Source: JABFRJ01 sp964389095
GTDB lineage: Bacteria; Pseudomonadota; Alphaproteobacteria; Rhizobiales; Hyphomicrobiaceae
Reading direction: 5' to 3'
Length of the DNA: 12,806 nucleotides
Assembly (NCBI GenBank): GCA_964389095.1
Contig: CAYMEB010000136.1
Coordinates: forward strand, 1 to 12,806
Shown: positions 1 through 7,185 of the stretch, one piece after another
Layout: every line of letters begins with the position of its first letter
Numbering within the stretch: the stretch's first letter is position 1
Notes under the pieces: model-generated
Seen by the model: only the letters and a program-made list of their open reading frames with translations
Databases searched by the model: none
What the model was told of the DNA's origin: nothing
Made by a program: the position numbers and the translations under genes

Positions 1-1
1 C

Positions 2-421
2 AAGTGGAGCCTCACTGGCGGCAAGGATGCTGCGCCGCCGCCTCCCGCTCAGCCGCCGGTCGCCTATCGCGGCGGTCGAGATCCGGTGAGCGGGCGCGCG
101 CCTTCCTACGGCCAAGGCTCTTTCGGACAAGGCAACAATCAGGTCGCCAGTGTCTCCTTGCCTCCGGCCGGGGAGCAGTTTGCGCCGGGCCCGAGACCCT
201 ATCCGGCACCCGTCGCGAGTTACGAGGCCCGTCCCTTGCAGCAGCCCGATCGCCTGGGAAGCAACACCTATGGCAGGCGTATCGTGACGGTGCAGTCCGG
301 TGACAGCCTTGCAAGCATCGCCCAAGCCAACAGGGTCTCAATCGCCTCCTTGATGTTCGCCAACGGGCTCAAGGACGCCTACCTGTCTCCGGGACAGCAG
401 CTGGTGCTTCCGCCCCGCTGA
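2..421 (+). CDS. LysM-domain protein, 3' part (5' end outside window)
   Basis: The frame is open from the first bases, so the start lies left of the window; 139 residues are visible. Residues 1 to about 92 are low-complexity, rich in Pro, Gly, Ser and Ala, like a periplasmic linker. The last 45 residues (about 281-418) form one complete LysM peptidoglycan-binding domain, with the VQSGDSLASIA opening, the central NGL and the closing SPGQQLVLPP, and the protein stops two residues later. By family knowledge it should act in the envelope bound to murein. Many alphaproteobacterial LysM proteins of this linker type continue into an M23 endopeptidase domain; here none follows, so either this is a plain LysM protein or its catalytic half was lost. 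The last 53 bases overlap the convergent MATE gene. The LysM call is firm; the role of the whole protein is unknown. Confidence 0.85.
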   Translation, partial: KWSLTGGKDAAPPPPAQPPVAYRGGRDPVSGRAPSYGQGSFGQGNNQVASVSLPPAGEQFAPGPRPYPAPVASYEARPLQQPDRLGSNTYGRRIVTVQSGDSLASIAQANRVSIASLMFANGLKDAYLSPGQQLVLPPR

Positions 422-1766
422 CACGGTCGCTCTTCGGGACTGCGGCGACGAGCGCGGGCAGGCGTGCGGACAACGTCAGGGCCCGTTCGATGTAGAACAC
501 CTGCAGGGCCGCCCACAGGCCATGATTGCCGAACGGCGGCGTCAACAGCGCGCATGCCGCCAGGAACGCGACGAAGCTCACCAGCATCATATTGCGCATG
601 TCGGAGGTGCGGGTAGCACCTATGAAGACACCGTCGAGCTGAAAGCACCACACTCCGATCAGTGGCGAGAGTGCGGCCCACGGCAGAAAGATCAACGCTG
701 CTGCGCGGATTTGCACATTCGGCGTCATCGCGCTCACCACCGCGTCGCCGGTCAGCCAGATGCCCAGGGCAAGTCCCAATCCCGTCAATGCCGCGGCCGT
801 CATGGTCAGTCGCACCGCATTCTCGAGTTCCTCGCGATTGCGCGCTCCGATCGCGTGTCCGACGAATGTCTCAGCCGCGAATGCGAATCCGTCGAGGATG
901 TAGAAGGATATGAAGACGATATTGAGCAGAAGCGCATTGGCTGCGAGTGCGATGTCGCCGGCCTGGGCGCCTTGCCGCGTGACGATCTGCGTTGCGCCGA
1001 GGACGCAAGCCGTGCGCAGCAGGATGTCGAGGTTGGCCCCCATCGTCCGGCGAAAGCGGTCGTAGTTCATGGCGCCCGCGATCCGGTGGACGCCCCGTGA
1101 ACGCAGCTCTCGTGCGGCCACCGCGATTCCGACTGCGGCGGCCGACACCTCGGAGATGAGTGCGGCGATGCCCACGCCCGCCACGCCACAATCGAGGCCG
1201 ATGGTCAACGCGAGCGCCGCTGCGATGTTCGTGAGATTCATCAGCAGCTGCAGCCAGAACGCGACACTGGCCCGCCCCAGCCCGATGAACCATCCGAGCA
1301 GAGCAAAATTCAGCAGGCCCGCGGGTACACCCCAGATGCGCCACGTATAGTAGTCGGCAGTGGCTGCCTGCACCGCCGGGCTTCCGCCGAGAAACCAGAG
1401 AAATGCCTGCAAGATCGGCTTCTGGGAAAAGACGATCAGCAGACCGCCGGCCGCCGCGACGATGAACGCGCGCAGTAATGCCGCGGCCACTTCGTTCTGG
1501 TCGTTCGCGCCGGCGGCTTGAGCCGTGAATCCGGTCGTGCCCATGCGCAGGAAGCCGAAGAGCCACAGCAGCGCATTGAAGATCGCTGCCGCAACGGCCA
1601 CGCCGCCGATGAGGTCTGCCCGTCCAAGTTGACCGATCACGGCTGCGTCGACAAAGCCGATCAGCGGCGTCGTCGCATTCGAGGCCATGATCGGGAGGGC
1701 CACTCCCAAGACCCGGCCGAGGCCGAGCGGCGTCGCTGCGGGGCTTCCGGACGGCGGGCTGCCCAT
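369..1766 (-). CDS. MATE-family efflux transporter (DinF-like)
   Basis: This is a 465-residue inner-membrane protein of usual MATE size, with hydrophobic segments fitting 12 helices. It opens with the typical PIMASNATTPLIGFVDAAVIG first helix, followed by GTTGFTAQAAGA and a second-half repeat around ATQIVTRQGAQAGDIALAAN and DGFAFAAETFVGHAIGA, all characteristic of the DinF branch. The family exports cationic drugs or metabolites against Na+ or H+; the substrate cannot be told here. ATG at 1766 is chosen because it overlaps the stop of the upstream DUF6460 gene as TGATG, which implies translational coupling; the frame runs open to 2192 but those codons look non-coding. The last 17 or so codons lie antisense to the LysM domain of the convergent gene, and the C-terminal tail after about residue 445 is low-complexity, so it may be a read-through extension. 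Confidence 0.92.
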   Translation of the reverse strand: MGSPPSGSPAATPLGLGRVLGVALPIMASNATTPLIGFVDAAVIGQLGRADLIGGVAVAAAIFNALLWLFGFLRMGTTGFTAQAAGANDQNEVAAALLRAFIVAAAGGLLIVFSQKPILQAFLWFLGGSPAVQAATADYYTWRIWGVPAGLLNFALLGWFIGLGRASVAFWLQLLMNLTNIAAALALTIGLDCGVAGVGIAALISEVSAAAVGIAVAARELRSRGVHRIAGAMNYDRFRRTMGANLDILLRTACVLGATQIVTRQGAQAGDIALAANALLLNIVFISFYILDGFAFAAETFVGHAIGARNREELENAVRLTMTAAALTGLGLALGIWLTGDAVVSAMTPNVQIRAAALIFLPWAALSPLIGVWCFQLDGVFIGATRTSDMRNMMLVSFVAFLAACALLTPPFGNHGLWAALQVFYIERALTLSARLPALVAAVPKSDRVSGAEAPAAVPETGRRP

Positions 1767-2038
1767 CAAGTCCGGTCCTTGGGGCGCCCTACGCCGAGGA
1801 GGCGTGCGATCGCCCAGATCGGCACCACGACCACGGCCCCGAGGACCAGGTAGCTCAGCAGTCCCTCGAAGATCCCGAAGCCCAGGCTGGAGATACGCTG
1901 GACCAGGAGCCGCAGGTGATCGATGATATTGAGGGGCGTGATGCCCAGGGCCGAGAGCACGATACCCACGACGATGGAGATCAGGAGCAGACGGATGATG
2001 GTGCCGAACGCTTCGCCCGGTAGCCGCCAACGATCCAT
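1766..2038 (-). CDS. Small two-helix membrane protein, DUF6460 family
   Basis: This 90-residue protein has two hydrophobic helices, about residues 13-32 (IIRLLLISIVVGIVLSALGI) and 62-82 (YLVLGAVVVVPIWAIARLL), joined by an amphipathic stretch with NIIDHLRLLVQRI. The pattern, including the VGIVLSALGI and VVVPIW blocks, matches my memory of DUF6460, a small alphaproteobacterial family of unknown function; no catalytic residue is evident. ATG at 2038 is chosen over one at 2071 because a strong Shine-Dalgarno AGGAGG lies 9 nt upstream. Its stop overlaps the start of the MATE gene, so the two are probably co-transcribed and coupled. It is divergent from the helicase gene with under 50 bp between the starts, so any promoters overlap. 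Confidence 0.82.
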   Translation of the reverse strand: MDRWRLPGEAFGTIIRLLLISIVVGIVLSALGITPLNIIDHLRLLVQRISSLGFGIFEGLLSYLVLGAVVVVPIWAIARLLGVGRPKDRT

Positions 2039-2047
2039 GAGCTGTGC

Positions 2048-2053
2048 CCTCCT
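2048..2053 (-). promoter_or_regulatory. Shine-Dalgarno of the DUF6460 gene
   Basis: Read on the minus strand this is AGGAGG, 9 nt before the ATG at 2038. It decides that start over the in-frame ATG at 2071. It also lies just inside the longest possible helicase frame (GTG at 2044), which is one reason to prefer the helicase ATG at 2086. Confidence 0.7.
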
Positions 2054-2085
2054 CGGTTTCCGAAGTGCCAAGATTCGCCCTTAGC

Positions 2086-4650
2086 ATGGCAAGAGGCAGC
2101 AAGACAAAGCGTGAGGCGCTCTCATCGGTTCGGGCGCCGGAGGCGGAGGATGAGCGGGTTCCATCCGCGTTCGCCGCCTGGTTCGCCGCCAAAGGCTGGA
2201 TGCTCCGCCCCCATCAGAGGGCGCTGCTGCGCCAGAGCCGGCAGCGCCGGTCGACGCTGCTGATCGCCCCGACCGGTTCGGGCAAGACCATGGCCGGGTT
2301 CCTGCCTAGCCTCGTGTCTCTGGCAGAGAGCTCGCGCTCCGGTCTGCACACACTCTACGTTTCGCCGCTGAAGGCCCTCGCGGCCGACATCCAGCGCAAC
2401 CTGATGACCCCGGTCCGCGAGCTCCAACTCGGTCTGCGCATCGAGACGCGCACCGGCGACACCGGCGCCTCGGCGAAACAGCGCCAATTGTCGCGACCGC
2501 CGCACATCCTGCTGACTACGCCCGAACAGATCGCCTTGATCCTGAGCCGGCCGGGCTGCGAGCGCTACTTCGCCGATCTCGACACCATAGTCGTCGACGA
2601 GCTGCACGCGCTCGCGCCGGGCAAGCGCGGCGATCTGCTGGCGCTCGACATCGCGCGGCTGTCGGCGATGTCGCCCGACGTGATCACCGTCGGTCTGTCC
2701 GCGACCGTCGCCAGACCGAGTGAGCTGCGTGCGTGGCTCGCGCCGCAGAGCCGAACCGACGCGACACTGCTGGCCGACCTCGTGGAATTGAAAGGCGGCG
2801 CCGCGCCCCAGATCACGATTCTCGAAGGGGAAGATCCGCTGCCATGGTCGGGGCATTCCGCGCGTTACGCGATGCGGCGCGTCTACGAGGAGATCCAGCG
2901 GCGACGGCTCGCGTTGATCTTCGTGAACACGCGCAGTCAGGCCGAACTCGTTTTCCAGGAGCTGTGGCGGATCAACGAGGAGAGCCTGCCGATCGCGTTG
3001 CATCACGGGTCACTGGATGCTGCGCGCCGGCGCAAGGTCGAAGCCGCGATGGCGGCCGGAACGCTGCGCGCCGTGGTGGCCACGTCCACGCTCGATCTCG
3101 GCATCGATTGGGGTGACGTAGATCTCGTCATTCATGTGGGGGCGCCGAAGGGCGCGAGCCGCCTCATCCAGCGCGTGGGCCGCGCCAACCACCGGCTCGA
3201 GGAGCCATCCCGGGCGCTGCTGGTGCCTTCGAACCGCTTCGAGGTCCTGGAATGTCGCGCGGCGATCGAGGCCGCCGCCGAGGGCGCGCAGGATGCGGTG
3301 CACGATCGCCGGGGCGCGATCGACGTGCTGGCTCAGCACGTTTTCGGGGTGGCCTGCGCCGGCCCGTTCCACCCCGACGCTCTCTATCGCGACGTGTGCC
3401 GCGCCGCCCCCTACAGCGGTCTTGCCCGTGCGCGTTTCGATCGCATCGTCGACTTCGTGTCGACCGGTGGCTACGCCTTGCGCGCTTACGAAAGGTTCGC
3501 GCGTCTGCGTCCCGCCGAGGACGGCCGATTGCGCCTTGCTCATCCCCGGCTCGCCCAGCTCTATCGCATGAACGCCGGGACGATCGTTGAAGCCGCGGCG
3601 CTGAAGGTGCGCTTGATCGGTCGCAAGCGTGCGGAACGCTCGAAACGTACTGGAGCCACGGCTCCCGCACCGTCGGGGCGCGTGCTGGGCGAGGTCGAGG
3701 AGTGGTTTGCCGAGCAGCTCGCCCCCGGCGACACGTTCGTCTTCGCGGGGGAGGTGTTGCGGTTCGAAGGTATCGTGGAGAACGCGTTGCTCGCCACCCG
3801 CTCGCAAGCCCGCGAGCCCAAGGTGCCGACCTATGCGGGCGGCAGGTTCCCGCTGTCGACACACCTGGCACAACGTGTGCGCACCATGCTGGCTCGTCCG
3901 GACACCTGGTCGAGCCTGCCGACGCCGGTCGCCGAGTGGCTCGCCCTCCAGCAGGAGCACTCGATCATGCCGGCGCCCGACGAGGTTCTCATCGAGACCT
4001 TTCCCCGCGCCGGCCGGCATTATCTCGTCGCGTATCCCTTCGAGGGGCGGCTGGCGCACCAGACCCTCGGGATGTTGTTGACCCGTCGTCTCGATCGTTA
4101 CGGCGCCGCTCCGCTGGGCTTCGTCGCGAGCGACTACGCTCTCGCCGTCTGGGGGCTCGGCGATATGGGGCAGATGATCGCCGAGGAGACATTGAGCCTC
4201 GACCAGCTCTTCGCGCAGGACATGCTCGGTGACGATCTGGAAGCCTGGCTCGCCGAGACCAGCCTCATGAAGCGGACCTTCCGTTCCTGCGCGGTCATCG
4301 CGGGACTCGTCGAGCGGCGGCATCCGGGACGCGAAAAGAGTGGCCGGCAGGTCACGGTGTCTTCCGATCTCATCTACGACGTCCTGCGCCGGCACGATCC
4401 GCGTCATATCTTGCTCGAGGCGGCGTGGGAGGATGCAGCGAGCGGCTTGTTGGACATCCGTCGGCTCGGCGCTTTCCTGCAACGAATCAGGGGCCGAATC
4501 AGGCATGTTCGCCTCCAACGGATCTCTCCGCTCGCGGTGCCCGTCATACTGGAGATCGGCCGCGAACTCGTGTTCGGTTCGGGTGGCAGCGACCGCTTGC
4601 TCCGTCTGGCGGGCGACGATCTCGTGAGAGAAGCGCGTGCAGAGCCGTGA
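2086..4650 (+). CDS. Ligase-associated DNA damage response DEXH-box helicase (Lhr core type)
   Basis: This 854-residue superfamily 2 helicase has every motif visible: Walker A APTGSGKT (61-68), TTPEQ (144-148), DELH box (171-174), SAT (205-207), NTR (281-283), HHGS (306-309), motif V TSTLDLGID (333-341) and motif VI QRVGRANHR (362-370). A C-terminal half of about 480 residues is as expected for the winged-helix and Lhr-specific beta-barrel region. Length and motifs fit the bacterial Lhr-core/ligase-associated group, 3'-5' ATP-dependent DNA translocases tied to DNA damage repair. ATG at 2086 is preferred; GTG at 2044 is in frame but only 6 nt from the divergent gene. No strong ribosome site is seen before either. 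PdeM follows after 28 nt, so the two form a repair operon. The exonuclease and ATP-dependent ligase that often accompany them are absent here. Confidence 0.95.
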   Translation: MARGSKTKREALSSVRAPEAEDERVPSAFAAWFAAKGWMLRPHQRALLRQSRQRRSTLLIAPTGSGKTMAGFLPSLVSLAESSRSGLHTLYVSPLKALAADIQRNLMTPVRELQLGLRIETRTGDTGASAKQRQLSRPPHILLTTPEQIALILSRPGCERYFADLDTIVVDELHALAPGKRGDLLALDIARLSAMSPDVITVGLSATVARPSELRAWLAPQSRTDATLLADLVELKGGAAPQITILEGEDPLPWSGHSARYAMRRVYEEIQRRRLALIFVNTRSQAELVFQELWRINEESLPIALHHGSLDAARRRKVEAAMAAGTLRAVVATSTLDLGIDWGDVDLVIHVGAPKGASRLIQRVGRANHRLEEPSRALLVPSNRFEVLECRAAIEAAAEGAQDAVHDRRGAIDVLAQHVFGVACAGPFHPDALYRDVCRAAPYSGLARARFDRIVDFVSTGGYALRAYERFARLRPAEDGRLRLAHPRLAQLYRMNAGTIVEAAALKVRLIGRKRAERSKRTGATAPAPSGRVLGEVEEWFAEQLAPGDTFVFAGEVLRFEGIVENALLATRSQAREPKVPTYAGGRFPLSTHLAQRVRTMLARPDTWSSLPTPVAEWLALQQEHSIMPAPDEVLIETFPRAGRHYLVAYPFEGRLAHQTLGMLLTRRLDRYGAAPLGFVASDYALAVWGLGDMGQMIAEETLSLDQLFAQDMLGDDLEAWLAETSLMKRTFRSCAVIAGLVERRHPGREKSGRQVTVSSDLIYDVLRRHDPRHILLEAAWEDAASGLLDIRRLGAFLQRIRGRIRHVRLQRISPLAVPVILEIGRELVFGSGGSDRLLRLAGDDLVREARAEP

Positions 4651-4678
4651 TGCCTGATCAGGATAGGGGGAAGTGCAG

Positions 4679-5401
4679 ATGCTCGAATTGCGCTCGGCGC
4701 GCCTCGAGTTCAGCGACAGCCAGTCGAGCCCGTTGTCGCTGTGCGGCAAGCCGATGCTGGCCGATCGCACGGGCGCTCTGTTCTGGCCTGGAGAACGCAC
4801 GCTGATCGTCGCCGATCTGCACCTGGGGAAGGCATCGGCCGCCGCCAGTCGCGGGCGGATGCTGCCCCCCTACGAGACGCGCGACACGTTGATGAAGCTC
4901 GCAGACGCTCTGGACCGCTACGAACCAGAGACGGTGGTTTCCCTGGGCGACAGCCTTCACGATCCTGCGGCGGCGACCCGGCTGGACGATGAGGAAATTG
5001 CGATCCTGCACATGCTCCAGGAGGGGCGGAGCTGGATCTGGGTGACTGGAAATCATGATCCCGTGATCGCCCCCGAACTCGGCGGCGAGGTCGCGCGCGA
5101 ACTCACGCTGGAAGGCATCACGCTGCGTCACGCGCCACTGGCGGGGCCACTCACGCACGAAGTCGCGGCCCATCTCCATCCGGCGGCGCGCATTTCCATT
5201 TATGGGCACGTGGTGCGCCGACCGTGCTTCGTCGGCAATGGACGACGTCTGGTCATGCCCGCTTTCGGGGTATTCACAGGCGGGCTCAACGTGCTCGATG
5301 CTGCATTCGAGCCGGTGTTCAGCAGTGGAGGCGTGAACGTGATGATGCTCGGCCAGGAGGGCGTGTTCCCGGTGGCCTCCCGCCTGCTTCGCGAGGACTG
5401 A
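4679..5401 (+). CDS. pdeM: Ligase-associated DNA damage response endonuclease PdeM (calcineurin-like phosphoesterase)
   Basis: This 240-residue cytoplasmic metallophosphoesterase has the dimetal motifs in order: DLH (46-48), GDSLHD (90-95), GNHD (124-127) and a late AHLH (164-167). The closing block MPAFGVFTGGLNVLD (193-207) is characteristic of PdeM. By family it is the nuclease partner of the ligase-associated helicase just upstream. The histidines of the usual GHxH motif are kept but its glycine reads alanine, so metal binding should survive. ATG at 4679 is chosen because AGGGGG lies 8 nt upstream; GTG at 4673 would sit too close to it. It faces the EamA gene across a 28-nt convergent gap with no clear terminator. 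Confidence 0.93.
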   Translation: MLELRSARLEFSDSQSSPLSLCGKPMLADRTGALFWPGERTLIVADLHLGKASAAASRGRMLPPYETRDTLMKLADALDRYEPETVVSLGDSLHDPAAATRLDDEEIAILHMLQEGRSWIWVTGNHDPVIAPELGGEVARELTLEGITLRHAPLAGPLTHEVAAHLHPAARISIYGHVVRRPCFVGNGRRLVMPAFGVFTGGLNVLDAAFEPVFSSGGVNVMMLGQEGVFPVASRLLRED

Positions 5402-5429
5402 GCAGGGTGTCGCGTCCGGGAGCGTCTGA

Positions 5430-6347
5430 TCAGGGCTTTGCGCGGCTGCCTCTCAAGGTGTCGCCGCTCGCCAGCAGGGCGCCCGCGGTGATGAGTGCGG
5501 CTGCCGCCCACAGCGACGGAGTGGCTTCGCCGAGGCCGAGGATGGCCATAACGACTGTCGAGAGCAGTGGCGTCGCATAGGACGTCACACCGAGAACGCG
5601 GATATCGCCGCGCTTCATGCCTTCATCCCAGAGATAGAACGCAAGGCCTACCGGGCCCAAGCCCAGCCCGATGATTGCAAGCCAGGCGGTCGTGCCGGCC
5701 GGGGACACCCACGTCTCTGTCGCAAGATGCAGCAGGGCCGAGCCCACCGCCGTGGTGGCACACGCGCCGATCACCGCGACGCTGGGCACAGCTGCGAGCA
5801 GGCGAGATAGGACCGAGTAGCTCGACCATATCAGCGCGGCCGCGAGTGCGAGCGCGTAGCCGAGCCAGGTTCCTCCGTCGCTGCCGAGTTTGCCGCGCCC
5901 CAAAAGGATCATCGCGGTGCCCGCGAAGCCGAGCAGGGCGCCGCAGCCGTGCCACCATCGCAACGGGCGGCCGCCGGCCCACGTCGGCAGCAGTGCGGAG
6001 AAGACAACGATCAGCAACGGCCACAGATAGATCACGAGCGAAGCTTCGAGGGCTGGAGCTGCCTGCAAAGCGAAGAAGTAGCAAACGTGGAAGCACAGCA
6101 GCCCGTAGAGCCCGAGCGCCCAGGAGGCGAGCGGCACGCGCAAGAGAAGCGACAGCGGCTGCGAAGTCGCGCGAGCCCAGGCCAGGCCGACCAGAGTTCC
6201 GATCGTGAATGTAAGCGCGGCCAATTGGAACGGCGGCACGGGGCTAGCCAGCGCGGTGAGCGCCGCGAGTGCCGCCCAAAGCGCCACGGCCAGCAGCCCT
6301 TGCAGGGTCGCGCGGGCGGCGATGCTGCGGGGCGTCGTATCCGTCAC
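5430..6347 (-). CDS. EamA/DMT-family exporter, YddG-like
   Basis: This 305-residue protein has about ten hydrophobic helices in two EamA repeats. Blocks such as VIYLWPLLIVVFSALL in the first half and LWDEGMKRGDIRVLG with SYATPLLSTVVM in the second resemble the YddG branch, known for exporting aromatic and other amino acids or similar metabolites across the inner membrane; the actual substrate is not known. The start is GTG at 6347, whose last two bases fall in the UbiE stop codon (GTGA overlap); the frame continues upstream to 6599 but only as antiphase sequence inside ubiE. No good Shine-Dalgarno is seen, so it is probably translated by re-initiation after ubiE. It ends facing PdeM. Confidence 0.9.
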   Translation of the reverse strand: MTDTTPRSIAARATLQGLLAVALWAALAALTALASPVPPFQLAALTFTIGTLVGLAWARATSQPLSLLLRVPLASWALGLYGLLCFHVCYFFALQAAPALEASLVIYLWPLLIVVFSALLPTWAGGRPLRWWHGCGALLGFAGTAMILLGRGKLGSDGGTWLGYALALAAALIWSSYSVLSRLLAAVPSVAVIGACATTAVGSALLHLATETWVSPAGTTAWLAIIGLGLGPVGLAFYLWDEGMKRGDIRVLGVTSYATPLLSTVVMAILGLGEATPSLWAAAALITAGALLASGDTLRGSRAKP

Positions 6348-7114
6348 AGGCGCCAGCCCGAGTGCATCGCGGCAATTCCGCCGCTGAGGTTGCGATAGGT
6401 GACCCGCTCGAAACCGGCGGCGCGGATCATGCCGGCGAACACCTCCTGGCGCGGGAACCGGCGAATGCTTTCCACGAGGTAGACATAGCTGTCCCTGTCG
6501 TTGGCCGCGATCTCGCCGAGTTTCGGTATGACGTGGAAGGAGTGCAGGTCGTAGAGGGTGTCGAGCAGCGGCACCTCGACCCGTGAGAACTCCAGACACA
6601 TGAACCGGCCGCCCGGTCTAAGAACGCGAAAAGCCTCCGAAATCGCTTTGTCGATGTGGGTCACGTTCCGGATGCCGAACGCGATGGTGTAGGCGTCGAA
6701 GCTGCGGTCGGGGAAGGGCAGGGCCTCGGCATTACCGACAGCGAGCGAAATGCGGTCCGACAATCCGGCAGCGGCGACGCGCCGCTCGCTGACGGCGACC
6801 ATCTCCGGGCTGATATCGACCAGGGAAACCCGTGTTCCTGTGCCCGATGCAGCGGTAATGGCGAGCGCGATGTCACCGGTTCCGCCCGCCACATCGATCA
6901 CCTCGAAGGAACGAGGCCCCCGCGGCGGGGCAAGCCAAGCCACGAAATCGCCCTTCCACAGGCGGTGGAGGCCGCCCGACATCAGATCGTTCATCAGATC
7001 GTAGCGCTCGGCTACCGAGGCGAAGACGCGGTTGACCCGCTGCTGGCGCTCGTCCGGATCGATGTCCTGGAAGCCGAAAGTCGCCGAAGTGTCGTGATGT
7101 GGGTCGCTCGACAT
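6344..7114 (-). CDS. ubiE: Bifunctional demethylmenaquinone/2-methoxy-6-polyprenyl-1,4-benzoquinol methylase UbiE (COQ5)
   Basis: This 256-residue class I SAM-dependent methyltransferase does the C-methylation step of ubiquinone synthesis (and of menaquinone where that is made), acting in the cytoplasm at the membrane face. The visible hallmarks are FASVAERYDLMNDLMSGGLHRLWK (31-54 region), SAM motif I DVAGGTGD (74-81), the NAEALPFPDRSFD block (128-140), FGIRNV (146-151), LEFS (174-177) and the UbiE-specific YLVESIRRFP (212-221) with a C-terminal SGGIAAMHSGWRL. Length is normal. In many Rhizobiales ubiE precedes ubiB; here it precedes a YddG-like exporter, with a GTGA overlap. There is no Shine-Dalgarno before the ATG, and a promoter-like pair lies so close that transcription could begin at the start codon. 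Confidence 0.97.
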   Translation of the reverse strand: MSSDPHHDTSATFGFQDIDPDERQQRVNRVFASVAERYDLMNDLMSGGLHRLWKGDFVAWLAPPRGPRSFEVIDVAGGTGDIALAITAASGTGTRVSLVDISPEMVAVSERRVAAAGLSDRISLAVGNAEALPFPDRSFDAYTIAFGIRNVTHIDKAISEAFRVLRPGGRFMCLEFSRVEVPLLDTLYDLHSFHVIPKLGEIAANDRDSYVYLVESIRRFPRQEVFAGMIRAAGFERVTYRNLSGGIAAMHSGWRL

Positions 7115-7120
7115 AGGCGG

Positions 7121-7149
7121 GGTATAGCGCCGCGCCGCGGGGCCGTCGA
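7121..7149 (-). promoter_or_regulatory. ubiE: Candidate promoter of ubiE (possibly leaderless)
   Basis: On the minus strand TCGACG (7149-7144) and TATACC (7126-7121) are separated by 17 nt and resemble a -35/-10 pair. The -10 ends 7 nt before the A of the ubiE ATG, so transcription would start at or next to the start codon. That agrees with the absence of a ribosome site. The hexamers are only partial matches, so this is tentative. Confidence 0.35.
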
Positions 7150-7185
7150 TCCGGCAATGTCGGGGCCGGCTGTCGCAGGCAGCGA

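Noticed and set aside
1767..2192. N-terminal extension of the MATE frame
   Set aside because: It runs antiphase through the DUF6460 gene and lacks membrane segments; the TGATG overlap at 1766 marks the true start.
3010..4800. A 596-codon open frame on the minus strand inside the helicase gene
   Set aside because: It is antisense to a helicase with all motifs intact, is rich in Arg, His and Gln, and matches no domain; it is a by-product of high GC content.
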